Numbered from the stretch's first letter, positions 1-11,815 are shown. The stretch is 64,000 nt of DNA from Atopsyche davidsoni (GCA_022113835.1 JAILWY010000001.1:11028501-11092500); one strand, 5' to 3'. A program made the numbers and translations. The notes: generated by a model not told the origin, from the letters alone.

Positions 1-13
1 ATTTGTAAATATA

Positions 14-951
14 ATGCTTGGGATATCGATAGCAGCTTCAGCAGAAATAAATTTTGCTTTGTTGACTCCATTTATCCTGCATGATTTAAAATACACGACA
101 AGAGAAATTGCCAATCTGATGTCAGTGATTGCAACCTCTGATATCATCTTCAGATTCTTAGCTCCATTCATCGGGGATTGGTGTCATAAATCAGAAAGAG
201 CCATGTACTTGGTTAGTCTACTGATGTTAATTTTTACAAGAACATGTAAGTGTTTTATATGTAACAATATGGAAACGGGGCGTGTACACAGAGTCATAAA
301 TTAGAGAGCTTTCAAATGCATTCCATCACATGTCTTTGTCACACTTAGTAATAATAACCTAACCTAACCTAACCATTTCTGCTTGCAACCTGGGATTATC
401 TAACATACATTCTCAAAACCAACCCATTTACAAAACCAACTACAGATGATATCAATTGAAATTTTTTTCTAAATGTTATTTATTAATAATTGCAATTGTT
501 TTGGTGGAAATTAATGGTAGAATTCTTTTTACAGCTATTTTGTTTGCCTCTTCATATAGTGCAATGTTGGTGGTTGCATTTGGTCTCGGCGTTGCCAAAG
601 GGATCAGGTCTGTTTTTATGAGCCAAGTAATGCCTAATTATATTTCAAAAGAAAAACAAGACTTTGCCTCTGGAATACAAATGCTTACTCTTGGAATTAT
701 ATTAATAACTGTGGGACCAATGCTAGGTAAGAGAAAATCTAAAAACATTAGGTAGAAAGCAGAACTACACTGTAACAAGTATATTTTCACAGTGATTACA
801 TATTGTTTCAGGATTAATACGAGACATATCAGGATCATACAATACTTGTATAATTTGTGTAAATGTACTATCAATGTTAACAATAGTCATGTGGACTGGA
901 GAGTTCTTGTATGTCAAATGTATTTTCAAAAATAAAAACTCAAATTCATAA
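14..951 (+). CDS. MFS / monocarboxylate-transporter-like protein, 3' part only
   Basis: This is the C-terminal half of a multi-pass membrane transporter whose 5' exons lie off the left edge. Three exons join in frame: up to 245 (donor GTAAGT), 535-726 (acceptor TTTTTACAG, donor GTAAGA) and 812-951 (acceptor TTGTTTCAG, stop TAA). The translation has hydrophobic helices, an 'RFLAPFIGDW' loop as in SLC16-like carriers, and a final exon with a 'GLIRDISGSYN' stretch, which resembles the helix 11/12 region of monocarboxylate-transporter-like MFS proteins. Substrate is unknown. A degenerate copy lies upstream of FAR copy C, so this 3' end was duplicated together with the FAR gene. The family call rests on recognition of the pattern; the splice structure is read directly. 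Confidence 0.6.
356..374. repeat. Short telomere-like (CCTAA)n tract
   Basis: Nearly four units of CCTAA, the complement of the canonical insect telomere repeat TTAGG, inside the first intron of the MFS fragment. It is too short for a telomere; an interstitial tract is the likely explanation. Confidence 0.7.
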
Positions 952-1165
952 TAAGATTTTTTTATTTTAATTATAAAATTTAACTCAGTTTAATAGACTA
1001 TGTATCTTTTTATGTGTGGAATAAGATATTTATAAATGATGATACGCCATTTCACCTGAGTGCATTTTCTCACATAATTATATGCATATTATTACATATT
1101 GTCAGTAGAGCAATTAACACACAATGATATTGAGTATTAAACAATTATAAAGTGCATGAAGAAAA

Positions 1166-1276
1166 ATTATAAATTATTGCTTGTTGCAAGTCCAGCTGGT
1201 ATATCATTCATTTGTGAACCAGCCTTGAGAGTGGTTGCCTGGACAAGAGAGATTGCTCCAACGATTGCAAAGTAAA
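1166..1276 (+). promoter_or_regulatory. Candidate core promoter and 5' leader of FAR copy A
   Basis: A block of about 150 bp before the ATG is strongly conserved in all three FAR copies. It contains a TATAAAT-like box near 1168-1174 and, about 34 bp downstream, a TCATTC sequence that could act as an initiator. The TATA-like box is kept in copy B (about 11818) but altered in copy C (GATAAAT). No transcript data are available, so the start site is inferred. Confidence 0.35.
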
Positions 1277-4063
1277 ATGAATACGCCAACTTTTTGTGTT
1301 ATACCTCCGCCGAATCCTAAAAATAATTTGAGCGTTCAAGAAGTTTTTAAGGAAAAAAAATTTATTTATTACTGGTGCCACTGGTTTTATGGGAAAAATT
1401 TTAGTAGAAAAACTCCTGTGGTCGTGTCACGGTATAGGAAATATATATCTATTGATCCGACCGAAGAAGGGGTGTGATGTGCAACAGCGGCTGGATGCAT
1501 TGCTTAATACACCTGTAAGTTATCAAAAGATGGTTTATATTCAAAGCCTTTATTTTATTTTATATGCTGATTACTTTTTGCCATTTTTGGCGATTTTATA
1601 TTTTGTACTTACAGGTTTATGAACGAATTAAAAAAAGAGATCCAAAAGTATTATCTAAATTAATTTTAATCAGTGGAGATTGCTCTGAAGTCAACTTAGG
1701 AATTAGTGAAGAAGACAGTCAATTGCTCAGTAAAAATGTCTCTATTGTATTTCACGTTGCATCTTCTGTAAGATTTGAAGATTCTTTGAAAAGAGCAGTT
1801 TTGTTGAATGTAAGGGGAACGAGGGAAGTTATAAACTTAGCCACGACTATGAAAAATCTCAAGGTGAGTCGTGATTTAATGAAAAAAGCTAATGTTTCAT
1901 AAAATAGCCTGTTTCATTTATTTTTTTATATATCTAATGCTTTACTATATATTTGTTTGAAGGCTCTGGTATATGTCTCAACAGCATTCTCAAATACAGA
2001 TAAGCCTGTAATTGAAGAACGTTTATTCAAAGCTGATATAGATTGGAGAATTCTGATTAAGGCAGCGGAAACTATTGACGATAATGTACTTAATGCTTTG
2101 CAAAACAAGTAAGGCTTTTCTAAACATGGTATAACTTTTTAAATTATTTTCACATAACATTTAATTCCTTCTTCTTAATAATTGTTAATTGATGCAAGCT
2201 TTGGTCTATTTTATTTAAACTGAATAATTTCGAGACTAATTAAAATTACTTTTAGAATTTTAGAGAAGCGTCCAAATACATATGCTTTTACTAAATATTT
2301 GGCCGAAAATGTTGTAAACGAATATGCTAAAACACTTCCTATTGTTATTTACCGCCCTTCAATAGGTAACAATTGATTATTTTTTAGTACAAGTCAACAC
2401 GCATATTTGAATTTGTTATTAATGATAGTATATTTACAGTTGTGGGTACATTGTCGTCGCCAGTTCCAGGATGGGTTGAAAACTTCAATGGACCGATAGG
2501 ATTGGGGATAGGATTTTTGTCTGGGCTAATTCATGTCTTATATGCCGACCCTAACATATGTTGCGACTATATATCTTGTGATTATGCTATAAATGGATTA
2601 ATTCTCAGCACTTGGTACAGATGCCTTGTTAACACCGATACAAGGTAATATATACATATATATTTAAGTTGCTACTAATAAAAATAAAATTATTTCCTTA
2701 TTGAAATATTTATTTTATATTAGCATAATTCAATATAATTAGATTGGAGTAAATATCTGGATAAGCTCCATTGACTTAAGAGGTTAATTCAATTTTTTTA
2801 TTAATAATAGTAATTTTTCAGCTTGATTTTTAACGCCACTAATGGAAAGAAAAAAAGTGCAGCCTCCAGGGAATTGGTACAAATCGCAATTGATTGGAGA
2901 GAAAAATTAATTCTTCAGACATATGCAGGATATCCATTTGGCTTTGTCACAGATAACAAATATTTGTACTATCTTTTAGTTTTAATTACACATGTAATAC
3001 CTGCAATGCTTATAGATGTTATACTGAGATTTAGAGGAATTAAATTCAGGTTTGTAGCATTTCCTTTAAAAAAACTAAAAACAATTTCAGCTCTCTCAAT
3101 TAGAAAATTTCAGTCCAATAGTATTTTATATCAAAAATTATAGTATCATAATTTTTAAAGTAGCTGAGTATGAATTGTGATATTTTTTATTGTAAGTTTC
3201 AATGACCCCATATTGTTCGTACTCATTGTATGATACCATTTATAGAAATACATATTGTGTTCAGAATTTTAGTTGATGGTTATTATTTTGTATATTATTT
3301 GTAGTTATTAATAGATATCAATTTCATGGGATGCATTTTTTTTTAGATTATTGACAGCTTATAGAAAAATATTCATTGCCAATAAATCGCTAAGCTTCTT
3401 CATGATTAATGACTGGATAATAAAGACTGAAAACTTTGATATGCTGGAAACATACTTAAACGATGCAGATAAATTGGAATATAAATATGATGCTCGTGAT
3501 TTAGATAAATACAAGGCCATAGAATTAAGTATGCGAGGAATGCAAAAATATATTTTAAAAGAAGATGAAAGCAAAGCTGCAAAGACTGCTGCAAAAAAAA
3601 ATTTTCGAAGGTATGACTCATTGTTTAAGATTCAATACATTATTTTTATGTTTGATAAAGAATATCAAATTCCATATTTTTTTAATTGATTTAAAATCTG
3701 TTTTTTACTATATTGGATAAAATCAAACCATATAAATATTGCTTGAATATTAATTTGGAAATAACTTTTGCGCTTGTACGCTTTGTGTTCAATACTTTTA
3801 TGCAGCAGTTTTAGTTACATTGTACTTATAGTTGAACGTTATATCAATTCATAAATATGATAGATAGCAATTTAGTTATATATTATTAAATAAAGTCTTA
3901 CACAAATGAATAAAGTAATTTAATTCAATGTTCTGTTGATTTCAGGATAAAACTCTTTGGTACAATTGTTAAATGGGTTTTTGCAATTTCTATTGGTTGT
4001 ATATTCACCCATTATTTGATGAAGATCTATACTGAATATTGTGAATGGCACGGAATATGTTGA
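1277..4063 (+). pseudogene. Fatty acyl-CoA reductase copy A, frameshifted in exon 1
   Basis: Insect FAR: NADPH-dependent reduction of fatty acyl-CoA to fatty alcohol, normally at the ER or peroxisome membrane. Exons: 1277-1514, 1615-1863, 1963-2108, 2256-2365, 2440-2644, 2822-3049, 3347-3610, 3946-4063, all with GT-AG borders. Exon 1 has eight A's at 1353-1360 where copies B and C have seven. This +1 shift breaks the frame just before the Rossmann motif TGATGFMG. The remaining seven exons are open and keep the YAFTK active site (Y-x3-K), the FAR_C domain and a C-terminal membrane helix. It could be a recent pseudogene or a homopolymer base-call error. Intron 1 is only 100 bp, against 356 bp in B and 431 bp in C. 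The start is the ATG shared by all copies. An AATAAA lies at 4306-4311. Confidence 0.85.
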
Positions 4064-4376
4064 CTTTAACTGCACCAAAGGCCGGCGAGCTCATTAGTCA
4101 ACAGGACCAAATATCAACAGTACAGCAATTGCGATATCTTTTGAGAGCCAAATTTAATAATCTCAAACCATATATGAAGGTTTCTTATTTATGTTTTAGG
4201 TCTTAATTAAACTATAGGCACACTGAACAAAACTTGATAATATACTTATTGATTGATAAAAATTAAATTGTAATTTAGGTATCCATAAAATTAAATCATG
4301 ACAATAATAAACACTGGCCTTGCATCTCTTTGCAAAATGTGGTATATGTGTAGCATCTAAAGAATTATACGTTAGT

Positions 4377-5056
4377 TTAACACATTGTGATCGGGAGACG
4401 CATAAATGCGTTCCTCGCTGCCTGGCGGTAGAGGCCGGGAGATGCATTTATGCGTTCTGCATAGACTGGCGGTGGTGTACGGGAAACGGATGAACGCTCG
4501 CTTTACCCGAGCAGGTACCGGTGCCGTATCTTTTGCCAGCTGTTTACAAACATTAGACACAAACAAATATCGAAGTATTTGAAACCATGGTCATAAAAAA
4601 TAACGGTAAACTATACCAACAGAATACCAATAGTTATTACTGCAAACTAAATAAACAGAGACTCTCTCCCTTATTTCAGTGACACTGTGATACTATTTTC
4701 GTTATACTATCATACGTTGACGCATTATTAGGTTGTTTTGTTTCTGATTAGATCTAATAAAATTTTTCAAAAAGTATTGTGATTTTTTATAACAATGTAA
4801 TTTTGATCGTAAAAGTGTGTTTTTCGCTTTCCATTTCATTTATTGTATAGTAATTTTGTGTACAAAGCATGTATGTATAATAAATAAATAAAGCAATTAT
4901 TTTAGATTAAGACACTAAAAGTTTTTTTGAAAAATACCCAATAGTTCGAAAGATATGGCTATTTTACAGAAACTGTAATTTGAGACGTATATATCCAAAA
5001 AACCCCCGATATCATCCCCTAGGTGACAAAAAAATCACCCGATCACAATGTGTTAA
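4377..5056. mobile_element. piggyBac-like TTAA-flanked non-autonomous element
   Basis: Perfect 15-bp terminal inverted repeats, CACATTGTGATCGGG at 4381-4395 and its complement at 5038-5052, sit directly inside TTAA at 4377-4380 and 5053-5056. Duplicated TTAA is the hallmark of piggyBac insertion. Near the left end are two small palindromes around GCATAAATGC and GCATTTATGC. No transposase ORF is seen in its 672 bp, so it is a MITE-like derivative. The matching position beside FAR copy B (about 15408-15425) has one TTAA and no insert. Confidence 0.85.
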
Positions 5057-5480
5057 TATTCATCTGCCTCTTAAGTGAATAGTTTGTAGTTTTATGGTTA
5101 TTTTTGACTGGGATATGTATAGATGTTTCGGATCCGCCTATTCGTTAGTTGGTCCTCACTGTATAGGTAGTAACACATTTCAGACTTAAATTATATTGTT
5201 TCTTATTTATATATAATTATAAAATTGAAACATTGTGTTGTATAATATTCAGTTAATTCCATCAAAATATTGGATGAAAATCTTTATACAAAATTAAAAT
5301 TTTTACAAAATACCTTGCATCCTATGCCTTTTTTGCCATTTTAGTTTCATATAGCGTTGTATGGGTTGTTACCTACAAGCACCTACATCATAAAACGTGT
5401 ACACGGGTTGAGTAATAAAATCCACAGGAATGTGCTATACGTTCCATTGATCAGCGGTCAGTGACACCCGTTAATATTTT

Positions 5481-5700
5481 GTGTGAAATTTATCCCAGTG
5501 GCGCCCTTTTGTTTATGTTATTCTAGACGCTTTATAAAGAGCCTCACACGCTCCTCTGGTCAGAGAGACTTCTAGGTATCGAGACAGTAACCACGTATAT
5601 TTATCCTTCCATGTAGTTATTATAAATAAAGTAAGAATACGTAAAATATTTCGCCAGCCTTCTGATTTCCAACCATACATCAATCCTGCAACCACAACAT
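5481..5700 (+). mobile_element. Probable LTR of a gypsy-like retrotransposon
   Basis: A segment running from TGTGAAATTT to ACCACAACA contains an AATAAAG signal and is followed by leader sequence and a gag-like ORF. Its inner 190 bp recur in inverted orientation at 8400-8575. The stretch 'GCCTTCTGATT' after the poly(A) signal is also present in the LTR candidate at 56320-56665, suggesting related families. Exact ends are uncertain. Confidence 0.5.
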
Positions 5701-5915
5701 CACATCAACGAAATTGGTGACTTCCACATCCACTTCTACCTGTGGCGAAATTGGTGACCCCTGACTTGAAAACCCCTACCTGACGGACGAAAAATTACGC
5801 GAGTTACACATTTTCATCACAGCCGCTGTGTTGTACTGCCAAATTTCAATTCGGTGCCATTTTGAGTGATTTCTCCAGTACAACTCGACAATCATAACCA
5901 GGGCTGCATCGTCAA

Positions 5916-6765
5916 AATGGCCACACCACCGAAACAGCATCAGCACAAATGCGGCGTTTCTTCAGCGACCCGGGAGCACAAAGAGGTGACCGCCCGGTGA
6001 CCATCTTATCAAAAATTCCGGAATTTTGGTGGGACCTGCCGAAGTATTGGTTTTCCAGGTGGAGACAGTTCTGACGGCATCGCGACAGTCCGACCTTTCT
6101 AAATTTCAAATTGCTGTCGGAAAACTTGCCAAAGAAGAAGTCAGAGGCATCCTCGACATGTTGGAAAATCCTCCCGCCGAGAACAAGTACGAGACACTCA
6201 AGCAGAGACTCTTAGACATTTACGAAGAGTCTCAGGACCAGATGATGGCAACTCTGATGACCAACCTGGAGCTGGGTGACCAGAAATCGCCCCAGCTGCT
6301 ATGCCGGATGCAGGATCTAGCGACAGGACGACTCAAAGTCAGCGTCCTCAACACCATCTGGGAACAGCGACTTCCACAGCAGGTCAAGGCAATGATGGCG
6401 CTGTGCAACGCAACCGACCTGGAAGAACGAGCGAAGGTCGATGACAGGCTGATGGAAACCACGGACAGCGGCCAAATCACCAAGGTCGACGAACGGCGAA
6501 ACGACAACCCAAGGTATGTGGCATAATACTCGTATAATAATAAATTGTCAGGGTCCAATTCAAATTTTACAGACAAAAAGATTTCAATCGACAATACAAC
6601 GGTCAGCAGATCTTATTTTAATTAAATTTTTTAATAGATACAGGCACTGATATTTCAGTGTTGGCAAAACGTTGTATTAGAAAATTAAATTATCGTTCGA
6701 ATTACCATTTATTCGCAGCTAACGTTTCAAAAGTTGCAACGTACGGGAAACGGAATTTTAATATA
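5916..6765 (+). pseudogene. gypsy-like gag and start of protease, broken
   Basis: The clearest part is 6062-6526, whose translation has the pattern of arthropod Ty3/gypsy Gag: 'NKYETLKQRLL', 'ELGDQKSP' and 'WEQRLPQQVKAM'. Just before it, another frame carries 'IPEFWWDLPKYWF', the usual start of this Gag block, so a frameshift lies near 6060-6085. At 6630-6765 a further piece reads 'FLIDTGTDISVLA', a retroviral-type aspartic protease active site (D-T-G). It is then cut by the Tc1 insertion. Reverse transcriptase and integrase are absent from this fragment. Family assignment is from motif recognition. Confidence 0.7.
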
Positions 6766-7905
6766 CAGTATGTAACAAAAGAGCGTAACCGACAGAAGTT
6801 ATAAAAAAAAGTAAATAATAAAACACGTAGTTAATCATACATACTTAGATGCTTTATTGTCAATAAGGTGTCCAGTCTCCTCCGTTGTTCATAATAGCCA
6901 GGCATCTTTGAGGCATACTTTAAACTAATTTTTCTACATATTTTTTGGATAATGACCTCCATATGGCCTTTAAATTACGAGTAAGCTCGGCGGCAGTTAG
7001 CGTTTTTTTCCCTCGAAGTTTAAGCTTCATTAACGCCCAAACGTTTTCAATTGGGTTTGCATCAGGAGATTGTGAGGGCCAATCCTAGACCTCGATGCCT
7101 TTATCTTGTTTCCACGCGTCGCATAGGCAACATCGTTGTTTGGGGTCATTATCTTCTTGTAATATCCATGATTCACTTAGGCTTGGGAACAGTCTTCGGG
7201 CAGATGGTAATAATGCTTTCTGGTATATTTGGTTTATCCTTGCAGCATTCAAAGTTCCGGTAAACAAGTTCAAATTGCCAAAACCACGTTTTTTGAAGCA
7301 TCCCCAAAAATGCACCTTTACCGGATGTTTAACCGTTCTTTCGACCAGTCTGTTATCGGCAGTTGACCAAGCACGAGGTGAGATACTAGTTGCCAAAAAC
7401 TAAGCTTCGTCAAAAAAGATTATCTTGTCCCAGTAGCGGTCTTTGTTTTCTTGTGCCCAGGACATCTTTTTTTAACGGTTTTCTGAAAGGAGCGGTTTCT
7501 TCAATGTGCTTCGGTATTTTAACTTAATCTCCCTTAAACGTCTTCTTATTGAAGCTAGAGATATATTTATTCCTTTTTTCTTCAGTTTTTCTTGCACAGA
7601 TCGCAAAGATAGACGTGGGTTTTTCAAAAATAGGTTAGTTATCCGCTTACCCTCGGCGGACCACGTCTTTTTTGTTTTACTACGTTCTGGTAGGCCATCG
7701 ACGTGTTGTGTTTGTAAACATCAGTTCACCCACTTGGTCACAAACGCCTCTGACTTATTCATATACTTTGCAGCCTGAATGCGTGACATTTTTGGTTCTT
7801 TAGGATGCGAACAAAGGAACACTGCCTCATAGCGGGAAGCATACGCGGCACTCATCTCTGGAAATCTGCACTCTCTGCGAAGTGAATACGAGAACTGGAT
7901 AGTTT
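6764..7905 (-). pseudogene. Tc1-like transposase, decayed
   Basis: Reading the minus strand gives a Tc1/IS630-type transposase in pieces. There is an HTH region ('RIQAAKYMNKSEAFVTKWV'), a second DNA-binding part ('LSLRSVQEKLKKKGINIS'), then the DDE core: 'FFDEA', 'QEDNDPKQ' and 'DWPSQSPDANPIENVW'. In-frame stops occur after the HTH, after FFDEA and just before DWPSQSP, so it cannot make a full protein. The 3' end of the element is at about 6764 (TACAGTATGTAAC). The matching 5' terminal repeat is not found on the right. It is inserted in the gypsy protease remnant. Confidence 0.8.
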
Positions 7906-7907
7906 TT

Positions 7908-8395
7908 CTATATTCTTAGAGTCAATTGCATTTTATACAGAAACAAATGCAAATCATCCTTCAAAATGCGCCGCAAAATGGTTCCTCTGACGCCAAAATG
8001 CTGAGCGCGGTGACGATACGACACATGTGGGTTCTCGGCAACACTCTCTCTAACCGCTTCAACCAGTTCATGTCTTGCAACGTCATGAGCGTTGATGAAC
8101 AGCATGTGGACGATCTCCCACTGTCCCGTGCTCAAGAAAATTCGACACCAGACGACGAATAGTGTTGTGAGACGGTGCTTGTTGGCCACGATATTTTCGT
8201 CGATATGCACGTTGAGTTAACACAACTGAACGACTATTTTCAATGTACAGCGTCACTATTTCGGTGCGTTGTTTCGATGTGAAGCATGGTTAAAATTGTA
8301 CTGAATTGAAATTTTAAAACATTTTTACTCAAGTCAATCGGTTGATAAATGTCAAAATTATTAAATGTTTACATACCAACATAAAATATGGCGCA
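7908..8395 (-). pseudogene. mariner-type transposase N-terminal fragment
   Basis: The minus-strand ORF at 7908-8210 contains 'VRESVAENPHVSYRHRAQHFGV' followed by 'TILRRILKDDLHLFLYKMQL'. This is the paired-domain-like HTH of the mariner-related transposases common in insects. The catalytic domain is missing. It is a different family from the adjoining Tc1 piece, so two insertions met here or one truncated the other. Sequence up to 8395 shows no further coding match. Confidence 0.65.
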
Positions 8396-8399
8396 CCCA

Positions 8400-8575
8400 T
8401 ACGTGAAGTGATGTGGTGATTGCAGGATTGATGTATGGTTGTAAATCAGAAGGCTGGCGAAAAAATTTGCGTATTCGTAATTTATTCAATACAACTACAC
8501 TAGATGGAAATATACGAGGTTACTGCTTCGATGCCACGAGGTCTCTCTGGAGGGGCGCGGGGAAGCCGGTTATAT
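8400..8575 (-). mobile_element. Inverted second copy of the gypsy-like LTR
   Basis: The plus strand here matches the reverse complement of 5516-5705 with moderate divergence (shared core: GATTGATGTATGGTTG, then AAATCAGAAGGCTGGCGAAA). The two LTR segments therefore face each other around the gag/Tc1/mariner block instead of being direct repeats, which implies an inversion or two separate insertions. Confidence 0.6.
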
Positions 8576-8641
8576 AGGGTCCCTACGAATTCATAGATAA
8601 CGTTAACAGGAAGAATCCCACGTCTCGGGGGTGTCTCATTG

Positions 8642-10056
8642 CAGGGGTCGCCAACCCAAATGACCTCGCGGGCCACTTTGCTAAAGGATTATAAGTCCGC
8701 GGGCCGCATATAAAATTATATATCCCCGCATTAGATTTTGATACACATAATGAGTTATTATTATTGTGTTTATTATTATTCTTACATGTAAACATAGATT
8801 ATTAACGTACATTGTAATTGAATATATGACAATAAAAATCAAATATATTAATGAATTAAAAAACATGAAATCATTAAAAAATATTTATTTTACTAGTGCG
8901 ATATTTGTTTCTCCACTCTTTTACTTAGGTTTTGCAACTTAAGGTTGTTTTTTTTGTTCGATCTCAATTTGGGTATTTGTTATGTTTAAGCGTGTTTTGT
9001 GTTTGGTCAATTTCATTTTCGAAAAAAAACGATTCGCAGGTGTAAGTTGAAACAAAAACGATAACTTTTTGTGCCAGATTTCTCAAATTGAAAATTTTCT
9101 CTTTTATAACGTAAGTGTTATAAAAAATCTATTTATTCAATAACATCTTCCACGATTTAACCACTTGACTTGACTGAAGTTTACAACGTCACCATATTCA
9201 GAATCAAATTCTTTAATTGTCACTGCGGAAGTGCATGTGATCGAATGTAATTCACTGTTTTTATAACTACTTGGATAACACAATCCATTGATAATACTTG
9301 GGCACATAAATTTTGTTGATGAAACAAGCAGTGGATTATAATTAAATCTTCTTTTTTGGAGCGATTGTTAGTTTTTTGTTGGATTCTATTTTATCTATTA
9401 GTAATTTTATAGCTCCCTTTTCTTCGCAACAACTTCCAAACATTCTTTTACATATTCACCATTAAAAAATGTTTTCATTTTATTTGCAATCACAAATTAA
9501 ACAGGATAGTTCTCTTTAACAATATTGGAAGATTGCTGCAATGCTGCACCAAACTATTTTTTTTTAAATCTTTATTTGCAATTTAAACTCCTTGAGCTTC
9601 GAATGTTTCACTTCTTTATCGAACTACAAATAGTCCTTATGTTTTGTTTCAGAAAGCCTCTTAACATTATATTCCTTAACTACAGCAACGTCCTCTCGGC
9701 AAATGAAACACAGTAAATTTGTATTTTGAACTATGAAGAAGTACTTTTCTTTCCATTTCTCGCTATACTTTCTATTTCCGTCCACTATTTTTCTTTTCTC
9801 TGCAATCATGCAATAAATAAGAGAGATATGTAAATATATCTATTTTTTAACTGATAAATAAAAAGTCATTTTAAAATTTAAGAGGAGTTATTACCTTGTT
9901 GTTGTTTAAATATCCTGTTGAAGTACAATATACTGGTTTTTATTACTTTGGTCATGAATCTGTGTAAGTTAAAGTGTGATGAATCTCGTGGCCCCGAAAA
10001 ATGTTCAAGGCGGGCCAGGAAAAATGCTCTCGCGGGCCGCGGGTTGGCTAGACCCG
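8642..10056 (-). mobile_element. hAT-type DNA transposon remnant
   Basis: The left end reads CAGGGGTCGCCAACCC and the right end GGGTTGGCTAGACCCGC, an imperfect inverted pair of the kind seen in hAT elements. Both sides have 'GCGGGCC(A/G)C' just inside. The interior is AT-rich and decayed. A short minus-strand transposase piece lies at 9624-9809. No clean 8-bp target duplication remains. Confidence 0.6.
9624..9809 (-). pseudogene. hAT transposase N-terminal (BED/ZBED-like) fragment
   Basis: A 61-codon minus-strand ORF contains 'KWKEKYFFIVQNTNLLCFIC', 'VAVVKEYNVKRL' and 'ETKHKDYL'. This matches the zinc-finger region (C-x2-C then H-x-T/K-H style) at the N-terminus of vertebrate and insect ZBED/GTF2IRD2-like hAT transposases. 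The rest of the transposase (dimerisation and DDE domain) is not recognisable. It lies inside the inverted-repeat-bounded remnant at 8642-10056. Confidence 0.55.
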
Positions 10057-11042
10057 CATTACAAGGAAGATTCACGTTTCACCGATCGCTTATCGTCGAT
10101 CGAATGGCACAATCCATTGGACTGAAAGACACGAGTTCCGATGTAGGTATTGTAGGTAATAACCCTTACAAGGTTATGTTAAGTTAGGTTGGATGGATGG
10201 ATGCGTATAAATCCATTAGAAATATACAGATTTATCGATACAAAAAATACTTAGGTTTTATATAAGTAGATAATACTAATCAGATTATGTATGACAGGTG
10301 TCATAGTAATTAACATTTGTAGTATAACTTGAATTTGTAGTCCAAGACTGATTTCATTAAATCAATATTTATCATTTAATACTTCCACCCGGTAAACATC
10401 CTTGATTATATGCTTACTTGCTTGGCGCAGTGGTTAATTAATTTAAATCTGTCTACCTAACCTAAAGTACCTCACTCGGTTTTTATTACCACATTGAAGC
10501 TTTAGAGAATTTTAAAAAATAAATCAATGTAATAACACCTTTAGAGAGATAATAAAAACATTATTTAAATATATTTTATAGATAAGTGTAATTGGAAAAA
10601 GAAAGATAAAAATTTATTATGCAAGTCAAATATATAAACAATTATAGTATTTCTACCATAAAAATTACCTTTTACCTTTGGATGTATAATTTATATTTCA
10701 TTAATGAGGAAAAATCTGTCCAATGTGTCCATTCTTCTGTGGTTATATTTTTTTATTGATATTTTCAAAAGCATTAAAAGTAAAGAAATGATGTCAATTC
10801 AAATTTATCATTCATATTTAATCAATTTGATTAAGAATAACTCAATAAAATATTTATGAAATGGTGCTGACTTAAAAATGAATACCAAATTAATATTTTT
10901 AATTTGAAATTAAAATGCTCCAGCACCGTCACTGAAAGTTGAGAGTTCAAGTTTCTTTGAAATCATATTCAATGTATGATAAAATGTGCCTAATCATATT
11001 AGTAAGTCCACATTCTCATTGGCAATCAACTTTTTTTTCTTC
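10057..11042. other. No gene recognised
   Basis: AT-rich sequence without a supportable ORF. Around 10170-10200 there is a degenerate TTAGG-like stretch followed by three GGAT units. Around 10425-10445 a 'GCTTGGCGCAGTGGTTAA' string resembles a tRNA A-box half, as in SINE heads, but no B-box follows. Confidence 0.5.
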
Positions 11043-11206
11043 ATAAGCGTGGAAAAACCAAGGCGTTAGGAAAGTCCATCACAGGATTGAGTCCCATAAT
11101 AACTGGAAGCATTTGGAGTCGAGGGCACCGTTGTAATTCTTGGAGCTCTCGCTTTGCATTCAGTGGTTGCAGCTTTTTTACTACGACCGGTAAAATGGTA
11201 CCTCAA
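11043..11206 (-). CDS. Possible isolated exon, unknown protein
   Basis: On the minus strand a good acceptor (pyrimidine tract ending CTTGAG) is followed at 11206 by an open frame of about 54 codons to a TGA near 11043. It includes 'GRSKKAATTECKARAP', 'ITTVPSTPN' and 'YYGTQSCDGLS'. The GC content is higher than in its surroundings. I do not recognise the protein and find no partner exon upstream on that strand (>11206). It may be a chance ORF or a repeat fragment. Confidence 0.2.
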
Positions 11207-11732
11207 GGAATAGAAGAAATTTCAGAAAAAACGATCAACACTCTTGAATTGATTAAATAATTTCTTACTTTTAATTTGGCACTCAATAATTGCAAATATT
11301 GCAAGTAGAAAAAGTTGTAGCAAAAATGCTTTATATGTACAGTGTATATTTTCTATTAGTCATAGTAAATCGATGTCAAAAGAATATTATGTCTGCATAC
11401 AATGTTTTCAAACCAGTTTTGTATAAACAAGAAAATTGATGTAATTAAACGTTATGTAATGGATATATATTTATATTGCTTTTTGTGTGATAAAGATTAT
11501 ACCAACATTTCAGGTACATTAAAGTTGCTCTTTTCAAAGCTTTTCGTAAGTTTAAATATGTATTTACCTTTCAATTTAAATGGACATATATGTAACTAAA
11601 AGAGGCATCAAGTATTATTGTTACACATACTTTAAAATCTACATCACTGTAACTATAATATATATTTCTATATTTATAGTGGAACTCAAGGAAATTGTGA
11701 AAACGGAGAGTGTTTATATAGGCATATTTTTA
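11207..11732. other. No gene recognised; upstream of FAR copy B
   Basis: AT-rich. Unlike units A and C, no MFS 3' end is present here. Homology to the other FAR upstream regions begins only at about 11733. Confidence 0.5.
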
Positions 11733-11815
11733 CCTATTGTTAGAAGACCAATTAACACACAATGATATCGAGTGTTAAACAATTATTCCTGTATTATGAA
11801 TGTGCTGTAGAAAAA

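Larger units (their letters stand above)
390..5355 (+). repeat. Segmental duplication unit A (MFS 3' end + FAR)
   Basis: About 5 kb that aligns by eye, exon by exon and through introns, with 24813-29884 (unit C). Its FAR portion and near 3' flank also align with 11733-15473 (unit B). The match to C ends near the string TATAGCG at about 5355 and 29884. A 676-bp TTAA-flanked element interrupts unit A at 4377-5056. Confidence 0.8.

Noticed and set aside
356..374. Chromosome end or telomere
   Set aside because: Under four CCTAA units inside an intron; no extended array or subtelomere structure.
5513..6109. Minus-strand ORFs in the gypsy LTR/gag region
   Set aside because: They overlap LTR and gag sequence on the other strand and show no domain.
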